Assembly: GCF_032854445.1 (NCBI RefSeq)
Contig: NW_027017986.1
Coordinates: 1 to 64,000, forward strand
Direction of reading: 5' to 3'
DNA from: Liolophura sinensis
Taxonomy: Eukaryota > Mollusca > Polyplacophora > Chitonida > Chitonidae
DNA: 64,000 nt
Shown: one piece after another, positions 12,295-20,714 of the stretch
Position numbering within the stretch: position 1 is the first letter of the stretch
Layout of the letters: each line of letters begins with the position of its first letter
Translations under genes and position numbers: made by a program
The notes under the pieces: model-generated
Told to the model about the DNA's origin: nothing
Databases searched by the model: none
What the model saw: only the letters and a program-made list of their open reading frames with translations

Positions 12295-12900
12295 AATTGA
12301 TATAATAAGAAATTCACCTTACGTGTCCCCCACCCGCCATGGAGTGCCAACAAGGGCGAATCGACCTCTGCGGATGTCCAGCAGAAATTAGACACAGGGA
12401 ATCCACGCAAGGTATACTCGAACAGATTGAGTTATACCGACAAGGTTAAACCCAATCTGCTCGATTGACCCATTAGCCACCGCCTTCTACATCGATCCCA
12501 GAGAAGAGCATTTGGGGAAATACCAATTTCACATCACAGTAAGTGAAAGAAATGACCAACGAGATCATCTGTAGGGCTTGACGTGACCAGCCGAGTGATC
12601 GGACCGGGCCCATACGACCTCCCGTCTCTCTCCAAGTAAGGGCCAAAGTGGCGTGTTGGACGTGAGGATCTCGCAAGACCAACACCCCCTCAGCCACCAG
12701 GATCCCATCCTCGAAGATTACGGGTCGCAACCCACGGCAAACAGGTCGCTTCCCGGTTGCCTCTCACACAACCGAGAAGATGTGAGCCTATTGTATTCAC
12801 CGGGCTCACACATAAGAGCTCTAGGTGAGTCGACTTTTACGACAAGCTTGCCTAGAGGGCTGAGGTCCTATTCTTATCACCCCGGAAACAACACGGGGGA
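12295..12900 (-). promoter_or_regulatory. LINE C2 5' leader (b type)
   Basis: About 606 nt between the CCCCCGTG start and the ORF1 ATG. The first ~300 nt match the leaders of C3, C4 and C5. The second half matches C5 (CTACTGTGATG-like segment, GTAGAAGGCGGTGGCTAATG) and not C3 or C4. LINE leaders normally carry an internal Pol II promoter; no specific element is proven here. Confidence 0.7.
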
Positions 12901-14793
12901 ACTCATAATGGAAAGTTGAATATAGTAATCACCAGTCGCGATGGTACATAGTAAATGTAGCCGATTTCAATTAGCAAAAAGACTAGGCAAAAATCCAAAA
13001 GTGGAAAAACTGTTCCAATGCTGCTGGTAAGAGGCTAATCCGACGTATTTTGTAACAAGAAATCGAATGGTGCAAACCGCGTTGCTCTCCGACCAGCACT
13101 TTTGGCAGTAGCTACAATTGAATGATCATTGATGTCAAAATCAGGTGCCCAGCAACGGCTCTTACTCCATGGAAACCAAGGAAATTTGCAATTTTTCAAC
13201 AGCTAGAGATGCCTGGCTTAATTCCGCATCTTTTGGCACCTTATTGATGTGGGTCAGTGTTCAATTGTACTTTTTACAGCAGACTGTATAAAGTACCTTG
13301 TGTTTTTTTTATATACAAATTGTGTGGTTTTTCTACATGTAGATAAATACATTGAGTTTGTCTTCGACTTAGAAGTAAGACATTTGCTGGGTGAGTTAAA
13401 TGGGCTTGGCCCAAAGATTTGACGTCTTCTGGGCCACCGAAGGGCACATAACTTATAATGAAAAGTTGAATATAGCATTGACCAGTCGCGATGGTACATA
13501 GTAAATGTAGCCGATTTCAATTAGCAAAAAGACCAGGCAAAAATCCAAAAGTGGAAAAACTGTTCCAATGCTGCTGGTAAGAGGCTAATCCGACGTATGT
13601 TGTGACGAGAAATCGAATGGTGCAAACCGCGTTGCTCTCCGACCAATACTTTTGGCTGTAGCCACAATTGAATGATCATTGATGTCAAAATCAGGTGCCC
13701 AGCAACGGTTCTTACTCCATGGAAACCAAGGAAATTTGCAATTTTTCAACAGCTAGAGATGCCTGGCTTAATTCCGCATCTGTTGGCACCTTATTGATGT
13801 GGGTCAGTGTTCAATTGTACTTTTTACAGCGGACTGTATCAAGTACCTTGTGTTTTTTTATATACAAATGGTGTGGTTTTTCTACATGTACATAAAGACA
13901 TTGAGTTTGTCTTCGACTTAGAAGTAAGACATTTGCTTGGTGAGTTAAATGGGCTTGGCCCAAAGATTTGACGTCTTCTGGGCTACCGAAGGGCACATAA
14001 CTTATAATGAAAAGTTGAATATAGCATTGACCAGTTGCGATGGTACATAGTAAATGTAGCCGATTTCAATTCGCAAAAAGACCAGGCAAAAATCCAAAAG
14101 TGGAAAAACTGTTCCAATGCTGCTGTTTAGGGGCTAACCCGAAGTATTTTGTGACGAGAAATCGAATGGTGCAAACCGCATTGCTCTCCGACCAATACTT
14201 TTGGTTGTAGCCTCAATTGAATGATCATTGATGTCAAAATCACGTGCCCAGCAACGGCTCTTACTCCATGGAAACCAAGGAAATTTGCAATTTTTCAACA
14301 GCTGGAGATGCCTGGCTTAATTCCGCATCTGTTGGCACCTTATTGATGTGGGTCAGTGTTCAATTGTACTTTTTACAGCAGACTGTATCAAGTACCTTGT
14401 GTTTTTTATATACAAATGGTGTGGTTTTTCTACATGTACATAAAGACATTGAGTTTGTCTTCGACTTAGAAGTAAGACATTTGCTTGGTGAGTTAAATGG
14501 GCTTGGACCAAAGATTTGACGTCTTCTGGGCTACCGAAGGGCACATAACTTATAATGAAAAGTTGAATATAGCATTGACCAGTTGCGATGGTACATAGTA
14601 AATGTAGCGGATTTCAATTCGCAAAAAGACCAGGCAAAAATCCAAAAGTGGAAAAACTGTTCCAATGCTGCTGTTTAGGGGATAATCCGACGTATTTTGT
14701 GACGAGAAATCGAAAGGTGCAAACCGCATTGCTCTCCGACCAATACTTTTGGTTGTAACCACAATTGAATGATCATTGATGTCAAAATCACGT
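12901..14793 (+). repeat. Satellite B array, block 1 (~3.4 monomers)
   Basis: Head-to-tail ~550-bp monomers. Landmarks repeat in order: CGATGGTACATAGTAAATGT, GAGGCTAATCCGACGTATTT, GGTGCAAACCGC, GCCCAGCAACGGCTCTTACT, CTGGAGATGCCTGGC, TCGACTTAGAAGTAAG. Monomers here have the CCTGGCTTAATTCCGCATCTGTTGG variant, which also appears at about 22.9-23.6 kb. The block ends at the C3 insertion, with AAAATCACGT duplicated on the far side. Confidence 0.93.
14784..14793. repeat. Target-site duplication of C3, left copy
   Basis: AAAATCACGT, repeated exactly at 20705-20714 after the (ATTC)4 tail. It could be 12 bp if the preceding TC is counted, since the tail also ends in TC. Confidence 0.9.
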
Positions 14794-15395
14794 CCCCCGT
14801 GGGGTTTCCGGGGTGATAAGAATAGGACCTCAGCCCTCTAGGCAAGCTTGTCGTAAAAGTCGACTAACCTAGAGCTCTCCTGTGTGAGCCCGGTGAATAT
14901 AATAGTCTCACATCTTCCCGGTTGTGTGAGAGGCAACCGGGGAGCGACCTGTTTGCCGTGGGTTGCGACCCGTAATCTACGAGGACGGGATCCTGGTGGC
15001 TGAGGGTGGGTTGGTCTTGCGAGATCCTCACGCCCAACACGCCACTTTGGCCCTTACTTGGAGAGAGACGGGAGGTCGGATGGGCCCGGTCCGATCAATC
15101 GGCTTGGTCATGTCTTGCCTCTGCGTTGTCCCAATTGCTTCAATAACAGCACATCATTTAGCGAACAAATTTTATTTCTGAAATATCGTTTGCAGGACTA
15201 CGTTTTGAGGCGGTGGCTCATGGGTCAATCGAGTAGATTGAATTTAACCTTTGGTATAAATCAATCTGTTCGAGTATACCTCATATGGAATCCTTGGTGT
15301 CTTTCCTGCTGGGTATTCCCAGGTTCAGGCATCGCCCTTGTTGGCACTCCGTGGTGGGTGGGGAACATATGGGGTGAAATTTACAAATATATGCC
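14794..15395 (+). promoter_or_regulatory. LINE C3 5' leader (a type), highly structured
   Basis: 602 nt, GC-rich against AT-rich surroundings. It contains several inverted repeats shared among copies: CTCTAGG with CCTAGAG; a TGTGAGCC arm whose partner is perfect in C5 but has one mismatch here; and CGGTTG with CAACCG. A ~12-bp arm pair, CGAGTAGATTGA with TCAATCTGTTCG, pairs fully if two G-U pairs are allowed. The second half is shared with C4 and differs from C2 and C5. It probably holds the internal promoter and folded RNA leader; both are inferences from LINE biology. Confidence 0.7.
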
Positions 15396-16766
15396 ATGTC
15401 TTCTTCAAAACTTTCTTTAAATGCTTCAAATGTATGTAACCGGTCTTCCTCTCAGCCGACTTTGTCTTTAAGTGCTGATAAAAAGAGGAAGTTATCAGAC
15501 TCGCTTGATAATGAACAGAACAGTTGGCCGGCTTTCATTGTTCTCTCAACTAAGAGTGAACAAAAGCCGGCTTCAAAAATTCATCCGTTTCTGTTGCAAA
15601 GGGCTCTCCAGGGTGCAGCTGGAACTCTTAAAAATGTTAAAAAACTGAGATCCGGAGACATTCTCATTGAATGTTTCCGGCAACAACAATCAAAAAATTT
15701 ACTTAACTTAAATAAAATATCTGATATATCTGTTTTCACCTCCCCTCACCATTCCCTGAACAGCTGTCAGGGAATCATTCGTGACAGGGATGGTGATATA
15801 GCTGACCTAACTGAGGAAGAAATCTGCGAAGAACTAAATTCACAGGGTGTTATCAGAGTAAAACGCTTCGTTACGAAGAAATCTGGTAACATCCTTAAAC
15901 TTAATACTTATCTGCTAACATTTAACACTACCTCCCTTCCGTCGCATATTTACGTTGGCCCCTATAGGGTTAATGTGGATTTATATATCCCAAATCCTAT
16001 ACGTTGTTTTAATTGCCAACGATTTGGTCATGGCAAGGGACAATGTAAGAACAAACTCATTTGCTTCAGATGCGGCAGTGAAGGGCATGATGGTTTCGGC
16101 TGCAGCAACACAGTTAAGTGTTGCAACTGCAGTGGTGATCACATGGCTTCATCAAGGGATTGTCCGCTTTTCGTGAAGGAAAAACAAATTATCAACCTGA
16201 AAATTAAAAACAACATATCATATCAGGAAGCCCGGAAATTAGCCTCACTTAGTAATACTTCTCCACAGACTTCGTTTGCCAATGTGGTCAAGCGAGTAGC
16301 AACTGTTGCTACTCAAACCTCTTGGACTTGGCCCATTGGAAACGACAAACCTAGTTATGTTTCTTTGCAAATTTCGTCTCAACCCTCGTTAAATTCTTCC
16401 TCAACTCAGACTACTTCAACACACCAAATAAAAACAGTAAACAATACAGAGCATCCTGGTAAACCAGCTGAGCCCAATTCCTCTAAAAATAATGACAAAA
16501 ACAAATCCAAAAACAAATCTCAAAATAATAATAACCAAACAACTGATAAACCTAGTGGCCCGACAGAGCGTCCCTCTAAGGCCACTAGGGATCCTATACA
16601 AACTTTTAATAAGTTTGGATCGTTGGAGGACGTTGGTCCTTCAACATCAGATGCGGAGGTGATGGATATATCACCCGCACCAGGGAGATCTAACAGCCGA
16701 TCTCCACGAAAGGGTCGCCCGCGGTCCAAACACAAAGAGAAATCTCCGATACGTCTCCCTCCATAA
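15396..16766 (+). CDS. LINE ORF1 protein, Gag-like with three CCHC zinc knuckles (456 aa)
   Basis: Nucleic-acid-binding protein expected to coat the LINE RNA and form the ribonucleoprotein. The N-terminus is basic (DKKRKLSD). Then comes a globular region (about 45-200) containing LRSGDILIE, GIIRDRD, KKSGNILKLNTYLLTF and YVGPYRVNVDLYIPNP, typical of LINE ORF1s. Three knuckles follow: C204-C207-H212-C217, C223-C226-H231-C236 (both CX2CX4HX4C) and C242-C245-H249-C256 (CX2CX3HX6C). The tail is Asn/Lys/Ser-rich and ends in a Ser-Arg-Pro basic segment (RSNSRSPRKGRPRSKHK). The ATG at 15396 is the equivalent start in all copies. The TAA overlaps the ORF2 ATG as TAATG. A perfect 10-bp inverted repeat lies near its 3' end (16551-16589). 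Confidence 0.95.
   Translation: MSSSKLSLNASNVCNRSSSQPTLSLSADKKRKLSDSLDNEQNSWPAFIVLSTKSEQKPASKIHPFLLQRALQGAAGTLKNVKKLRSGDILIECFRQQQSKNLLNLNKISDISVFTSPHHSLNSCQGIIRDRDGDIADLTEEEICEELNSQGVIRVKRFVTKKSGNILKLNTYLLTFNTTSLPSHIYVGPYRVNVDLYIPNPIRCFNCQRFGHGKGQCKNKLICFRCGSEGHDGFGCSNTVKCCNCSGDHMASSRDCPLFVKEKQIINLKIKNNISYQEARKLASLSNTSPQTSFANVVKRVATVATQTSWTWPIGNDKPSYVSLQISSQPSLNSSSTQTTSTHQIKTVNNTEHPGKPAEPNSSKNNDKNKSKNKSQNNNNQTTDKPSGPTERPSKATRDPIQTFNKFGSLEDVGPSTSDAEVMDISPAPGRSNSRSPRKGRPRSKHKEKSPIRLPP
16551..16589 (+). other. Perfect 10-bp inverted repeat in ORF1, possible RNA hairpin
   Basis: CCTAGTGGCC at 16551-16560 and its exact complement GGCCACTAGG at 16580-16589 enclose a 19-nt loop, 177 nt before the ORF2 start. 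It is also perfect in C4 (28979-29017), 9 of 10 in C5 (45773-45811), and partly kept in the decayed C2. It could act in ORF2 reinitiation or RNA packaging; this is untested. Confidence 0.6.
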
Positions 16767-16768
16767 TG
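16764..16768 (+). promoter_or_regulatory. TAATG stop-start overlap coupling ORF1 and ORF2
   Basis: The last base of the ORF1 TAA is the A of the ORF2 ATG. The same overlap is at 29192-29196 (C4), 45980-45984 (C5) and about 10970-10974 (C2). UAAUG overlap supports termination-reinitiation in the SART1 LINE, so coupled translation is likely here. Confidence 0.8.
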
Positions 16769-19700
16769 GCGATATACGATAAAATTATACAGTGGAATTG
16801 TCGAGGTCTTAAAGTAAATTTTATTGAAATAACACAGCTAGTTCAATTACTAAATCCTATTGCCCTTTGTCTTCAGGAGACTCACCTGAAGACATCTGAC
16901 AAAGATAAAATAAATCTTAAAAATTATTCTTTATATACTACTTATTCAAATGAAGAAGAGCGAGCTGCAGGCGGCTCCTCAATATTCATAAATAACAATA
17001 TTATCCACAGCCCTGTTTCTCTGGATACAGAGCTTCAGGCTGTGGCCGTCCGTGTTTCGTTGTCTAAAACAATCACATTATGTTCCGTTTATATACCTCC
17101 AAACACTTCTCTGTCAGCTTCTCAGTTACATAATCTTACAGAACAATTACCTAAACCGTTTATTATTATGGGAGATTTTAATTCCCATAACCCTCTATGG
17201 GGCAGTAATAACATAAATAATAAGGGCAAGATAGTCGAAGACTTCTTATCTAACGATGAACTGTGTTATTTCAATGATGGTTCTAATACCTATTTACATC
17301 CGGGTAATGGCACTTATTCTGCTATCGATCTCACTATCTCAGATCCATCACTTCTCCCAGATTTTTCTTGGAGGGTGCATGACGATCTTTGTGGTAGTGA
17401 CCATTTTCCTATAATCCTAGAACATATCACTTCTAATTCTTTAGAACGTGTAGCTAGGTGGAAATTCGATAAAGCAGATTGGATCGCATTTGAGATGTTC
17501 TGTGAGGCTGACATCACTCCAGAGAATCTCAATGCTGCAGAAGATCCTCTTTTAAAATTTAATGAACTTATATTAACAGCAGCTGATAGAACCATACCTA
17601 AGACCTCGACAAATCCCAAATCCAAAAGTAAACCCTGGTACGACGATGACTGTCGCAAAGCCATAAAGGATCGCAAAAAGGCCGAGCGCAGATTTAATCA
17701 TTGTCCTGATAATAATAATTTAAACCAGGTCCGTATATTCGGAGCTAAGGCTCGCCGATTAATTAAATCTAAGAGACGTACTTGTTGGCGGAACTTTGTT
17801 TCAGGTATTACGTCAAAAACACCCATGCGTAAGGTCTGGAACATGGTTCAGAAGCTTAGGGGCAAAAACAACAAAGCCAAAATTCAGCATTTAAAAGATG
17901 GCGATACCCTATTAACATCGCCATCTGAAATAGCGAATAAACTAGCTGAAACAATATCTCAGAAATCTTCTTCTGAGAATTACACTTCTGAGTTTCGACG
18001 TATTAAAATACATAAGGAGAAAATTAAATTGCCTTTTTCTTCTAAGAGTTTAGAAGATTATAATCGACGTTTTTCAATTGAGGAACTTAAAACTTCTCTT
18101 AAAAAGGCCCACGATACTGCGTGTGGCCCTGATAATATATATTATAAGCTTCTGAATCATTTACCATCTGAGCCACTTGAGACTCTCTTAGATTTACTTA
18201 ATGACATTTGGCAAACTGGTAATTTTCCGCCGACTTGGAGGGAGGCGTGTATTATCCCGGTCCCTAAACCGGGTAAGGATCATACTGATCCAAATAATTA
18301 CCGTCCCATAGCTCTTACCAGCTGCGTCTGTAAGACTATGGAACGGATGGTAAATGATAGGCTTGTTTGGTTTCTTGAAACCAACAAGCTACTATCTAAT
18401 ATACAATGTGGTTTTCGTCAAGGTCGATCTACTTTAGATCACCTTGTCCGTTTCGAAACTTTTATTCGTGACGGTTTTATTAATAATGAACATGTGGTGT
18501 CGATATTTTTTGACCTTGAAAAGGCCTACGACACCACATGGAAATATGGTATTTTAAAGGACCTTTCTGATATGGGTCTTAAAGGCCGCTTACCATCATT
18601 TATATCTGAATTTCTATCTGATCGTCAGTTTAAGGTACGGGTGGGGCCCACTCTTTCTGATTCGCATGAGCAGGAGATGGGTGTTCCCCAGGGCAGTATT
18701 CTTTCGCCAACACTGTTCAGCATAAAAATTAATAGTTTAGCTAAAACGTTGACATCTGGCACTGAGGGTTCTTTATACGTAGATGATTTCCTGATATGCT
18801 ACCGTGCTAAAAATATGAATAACATCGAGCGGCAACTGCAGCTTTGTCTCAACAAGATTGAGAAATGGGCAGTTGCCAACGGTTTTAGATTTTCTACATC
18901 TAAAACCGTCGGTATGCATTTCTGTAATAAACGGAAACTTCATCTTGACCCTGAGCTTAAATTTTGTGGAGAACCAGTGAAGATTGTTGGGGAAAAAAAA
19001 TTTTTAGGGGTTATATTTGATAAAAAATTATCCTTTATACCTCATATAAAAATGCTTAAAGCTAAATGTACAAAGGCTCTCGATATAATTAAGGTCGTGT
19101 CTAGCACCGATTGGGGTGCTGACCGATCAGTTTTACTTAATTTATATCGTTCTCTGGTGAGGTCTAAATTGGACTATGGATCCATCATTTACGGTTCCGC
19201 TAGGAAGTCGTATATTAAAATGTTGGATCCTGTTCATCACCAAGGTTTGAGGCTCAGCCTTGGTGCATTTAGAACCTCACCAGTAGAAAGTTTATACGTC
19301 GAAGCTAATGAGCCTTCTTTACATCTCAGACGTATAAAACTATGCCTTCAATATACTACAAAGCTTAAAGCACACCCAACAAACCCTGCCTACGACTGTG
19401 TTTTCAATCCGTTGCATGTAGACAAATATAACAAATGTCCTAAAAAGATCCCTTCGTTCGGTCTTCGTGTTCGGGACCACGTTGTGGGAGCTGGCATCGA
19501 GCTTGAGAATATAGCTCCGGTTTCTTTTCCGGAGTCCCCTCCTTGGCTTCTCCCACAACCTAAATTGATATTTGATCTACGTAAACATAACAAAAGAAAT
19601 ACGAATCCTCTAATAATTCAGCAAAGTTTTTCTGAGATAAAGGCTAATTATCCAGATTATAAATTTATATATACTGACGGGTCGAAGGATGGGGAGAAGG

Positions 19701-20461
19701 TTGCGGCTGCGGCTGTCTTAGAACAGCGGGTCACTTCTCTTCGTCTTCCATCCTCATCTTCAATCTTTTCTGCAGAGGCCAGAGCTATACTTCTGGCTTT
19801 GTCATATGTTTCTGCTGGGCATGCCCAGAGGGCTGTGATCTGCACGGACTCGCTCTCTTGCCTTTTGGCAATTCAGAATAATAAATTTAAAAATCCTTCC
19901 ATTCTTGACATATTAGCCGTACATAAAAATCTAATTAAAAGAGGTAAAAATATTGTATTCTGTTGGATACCAAGTCACATTGGTATCCATGGAAACACAG
20001 TCGTGGACAGGGAGGCGAAAGCTGCCCTTAAAAAACCCATATCGAAGATGAAAATTTGTTACACTGATTTTAGATATCATATTCTTAAATATATTCGTCG
20101 CCTTTGGCAGGATGAATGGGATTTGCAGATCCACAACAAACTGCATGCTATTCATCCTGTCATTGGCAATAATTCTTATACTCTTAATAGGTCTCGTAGG
20201 GACCAAGTAGTTCTAACAAGGTGCCGTATTGGGCATTCTCGTCTAACACACAATTTTATCCTAGATGGGAGCAGTGCTCCTGAGTGTGTTGGTTGTAATG
20301 CCCAGTACGGCATGAAACATTTTCTCGTTGACTGTGTGGACTTTGCTCATATTAGGCAAAGATTCTACACAGTCAGCTCTATATTTGATTTATTTGACAG
20401 TGTCGCTGGCGATACTGTCATTAATTACTTAAAACATATTGGATTATATCATAAGATATAA
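16766..20461 (+). CDS. LINE ORF2 polyprotein: AP endonuclease, reverse transcriptase, RNase H, CCHC (1231 aa)
   Basis: The replicase of the element: it nicks target DNA, primes reverse transcription of its RNA at the nick, and degrades the template. Endonuclease, residues about 5-220: IIQWNCRGL (N11), QETHLK (E38), GDFNSHNPLWGS (136-147), SAIDLT (185-190), SDHFP (211-215). RT, about 490-760: PVPKPGKD, NNYRPIALTS, motif A FDLEKAYD (D583), VPQGSILSPTLF, motif C YVDD (671-674). RNase H, about 965-1090: D971 in YTDGS, E1004 in AEARA, D1028 in CTDS, D1081 in VDREAK, so all four acids are kept. The C-terminal motif is C1174-C1177-H1185-C1190. No stops or frameshifts occur, and the length fits I-group ORF2s. 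Translation probably depends on reinitiation after ORF1. Confidence 0.96.
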   Translation: MAIYDKIIQWNCRGLKVNFIEITQLVQLLNPIALCLQETHLKTSDKDKINLKNYSLYTTYSNEEERAAGGSSIFINNNIIHSPVSLDTELQAVAVRVSLSKTITLCSVYIPPNTSLSASQLHNLTEQLPKPFIIMGDFNSHNPLWGSNNINNKGKIVEDFLSNDELCYFNDGSNTYLHPGNGTYSAIDLTISDPSLLPDFSWRVHDDLCGSDHFPIILEHITSNSLERVARWKFDKADWIAFEMFCEADITPENLNAAEDPLLKFNELILTAADRTIPKTSTNPKSKSKPWYDDDCRKAIKDRKKAERRFNHCPDNNNLNQVRIFGAKARRLIKSKRRTCWRNFVSGITSKTPMRKVWNMVQKLRGKNNKAKIQHLKDGDTLLTSPSEIANKLAETISQKSSSENYTSEFRRIKIHKEKIKLPFSSKSLEDYNRRFSIEELKTSLKKAHDTACGPDNIYYKLLNHLPSEPLETLLDLLNDIWQTGNFPPTWREACIIPVPKPGKDHTDPNNYRPIALTSCVCKTMERMVNDRLVWFLETNKLLSNIQCGFRQGRSTLDHLVRFETFIRDGFINNEHVVSIFFDLEKAYDTTWKYGILKDLSDMGLKGRLPSFISEFLSDRQFKVRVGPTLSDSHEQEMGVPQGSILSPTLFSIKINSLAKTLTSGTEGSLYVDDFLICYRAKNMNNIERQLQLCLNKIEKWAVANGFRFSTSKTVGMHFCNKRKLHLDPELKFCGEPVKIVGEKKFLGVIFDKKLSFIPHIKMLKAKCTKALDIIKVVSSTDWGADRSVLLNLYRSLVRSKLDYGSIIYGSARKSYIKMLDPVHHQGLRLSLGAFRTSPVESLYVEANEPSLHLRRIKLCLQYTTKLKAHPTNPAYDCVFNPLHVDKYNKCPKKIPSFGLRVRDHVVGAGIELENIAPVSFPESPPWLLPQPKLIFDLRKHNKRNTNPLIIQQSFSEIKANYPDYKFIYTDGSKDGEKVAAAAVLEQRVTSLRLPSSSSIFSAEARAILLALSYVSAGHAQRAVICTDSLSCLLAIQNNKFKNPSILDILAVHKNLIKRGKNIVFCWIPSHIGIHGNTVVDREAKAALKKPISKMKICYTDFRYHILKYIRRLWQDEWDLQIHNKLHAIHPVIGNNSYTLNRSRRDQVVLTRCRIGHSRLTHNFILDGSSAPECVGCNAQYGMKHFLVDCVDFAHIRQRFYTVSSIFDLFDSVAGDTVINYLKHIGLYHKI
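18491..18540 (+). other. Perfect 12-bp inverted repeat around the RT motif A codons
   Basis: CATGTGGTGTCG at 18491-18502 and its exact complement at 18529-18540, with a 26-nt loop that encodes the catalytic FDLEKA segment. The pairing is 11 bp in C4 and C2, and 10 of 11 in C5. It may be a by-product of the VVS and DTTW codons, or a real RNA structure. Confidence 0.5.
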
Positions 20462-20704
20462 TTTCATTTTATTTCATAGATATTTCTAGTTCATATATAC
20501 ATATTTGTGGTTTTCAAGTTTTTAAAGAGCTTTGATTGTTTTACCTAGTTTTAAACATGTCTGTTATTTTTCATTTGTTTTGTATGTTCATACTTCAGTC
20601 TTGAAAACCATATACTGATTCCTGGTTTTAAACATGTTCTCGCCACGATATGGCTGAAATATTGCCGATGTGGCGTAAAGCCATAATCATTCATTCATTC
20701 ATTC
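20462..20704 (+). other. LINE C3 3' UTR (beta type), hairpin and (ATTC)4 tail
   Basis: About 227 nt of T-rich UTR, shared with C5 and unlike C1, C2 and C4 until the last ~60 nt. That terminal stretch (ATATGGCTGAAATATTGCCG, then TGTGGC-GTAAA-GCCATA, then the tail) is common to all copies. This suggests it is the part the RT must recognise. Confidence 0.8.
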
Positions 20705-20714
20705 AAAATCACGT
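20705..20714. repeat. Target-site duplication of C3, right copy
   Basis: AAAATCACGT, identical to 14784-14793. It restores an uninterrupted satellite monomer when the LINE is removed. Confidence 0.9.

Larger units (their letters stand above)
7057..12900 (-). mobile_element. LINE copy C2, full length but decayed, minus strand
   Basis: A complete 5'-to-3' LINE on the minus strand, 5844 bp. The 5' end (CCCCCGTG...) is at 12900, ORF1 and ORF2 follow, and the 3' UTR ends in an (ATTC)4 tail whose complement is (GAAT)4 at 7057-7072. Both ORFs carry stops, frameshifts and a 31-bp deletion. It has the b-type 5' leader (shared with C5) and the alpha-type 3' UTR (shared with C1 and C4). I find no target-site duplication: the left flank is satellite A and the right flank is satellite B at a different monomer position. 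The region was probably rearranged after insertion. Confidence 0.92.
14794..20704 (+). mobile_element. LINE copy C3, full length with both ORFs intact
   Basis: A 5911-bp I/Nimb-like non-LTR element with 5' leader (a type), ORF1, overlapping ORF2, 3' UTR (beta type) and (ATTC)4 tail (20689-20704). The 10-bp AAAATCACGT flanks it on both sides. Neither ORF has a stop or frameshift, and all catalytic residues I can identify are present. This is the best candidate for a recently mobile, possibly active copy. The clade is assigned from domain order (endonuclease, RT, RNase H, CCHC) and could be a related RNase H-bearing clade of the I group. Confidence 0.96.

Noticed and set aside
14794-14900. HDV-like self-cleaving ribozyme at the LINE 5' end
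   Set aside because: The end begins CCCCCGTG, and I could not find the required P1 partner and P1.1/P4 order at the usual spacing. Structure is present but not this fold by eye.
14963-15181. Open frame in the LINE 5' leader, also seen at 44202-44459 and 12473-12730
   Set aside because: It starts with TTG and has an in-frame TGA in C4, and its downstream half differs between leader types. There is no good sign of coding.
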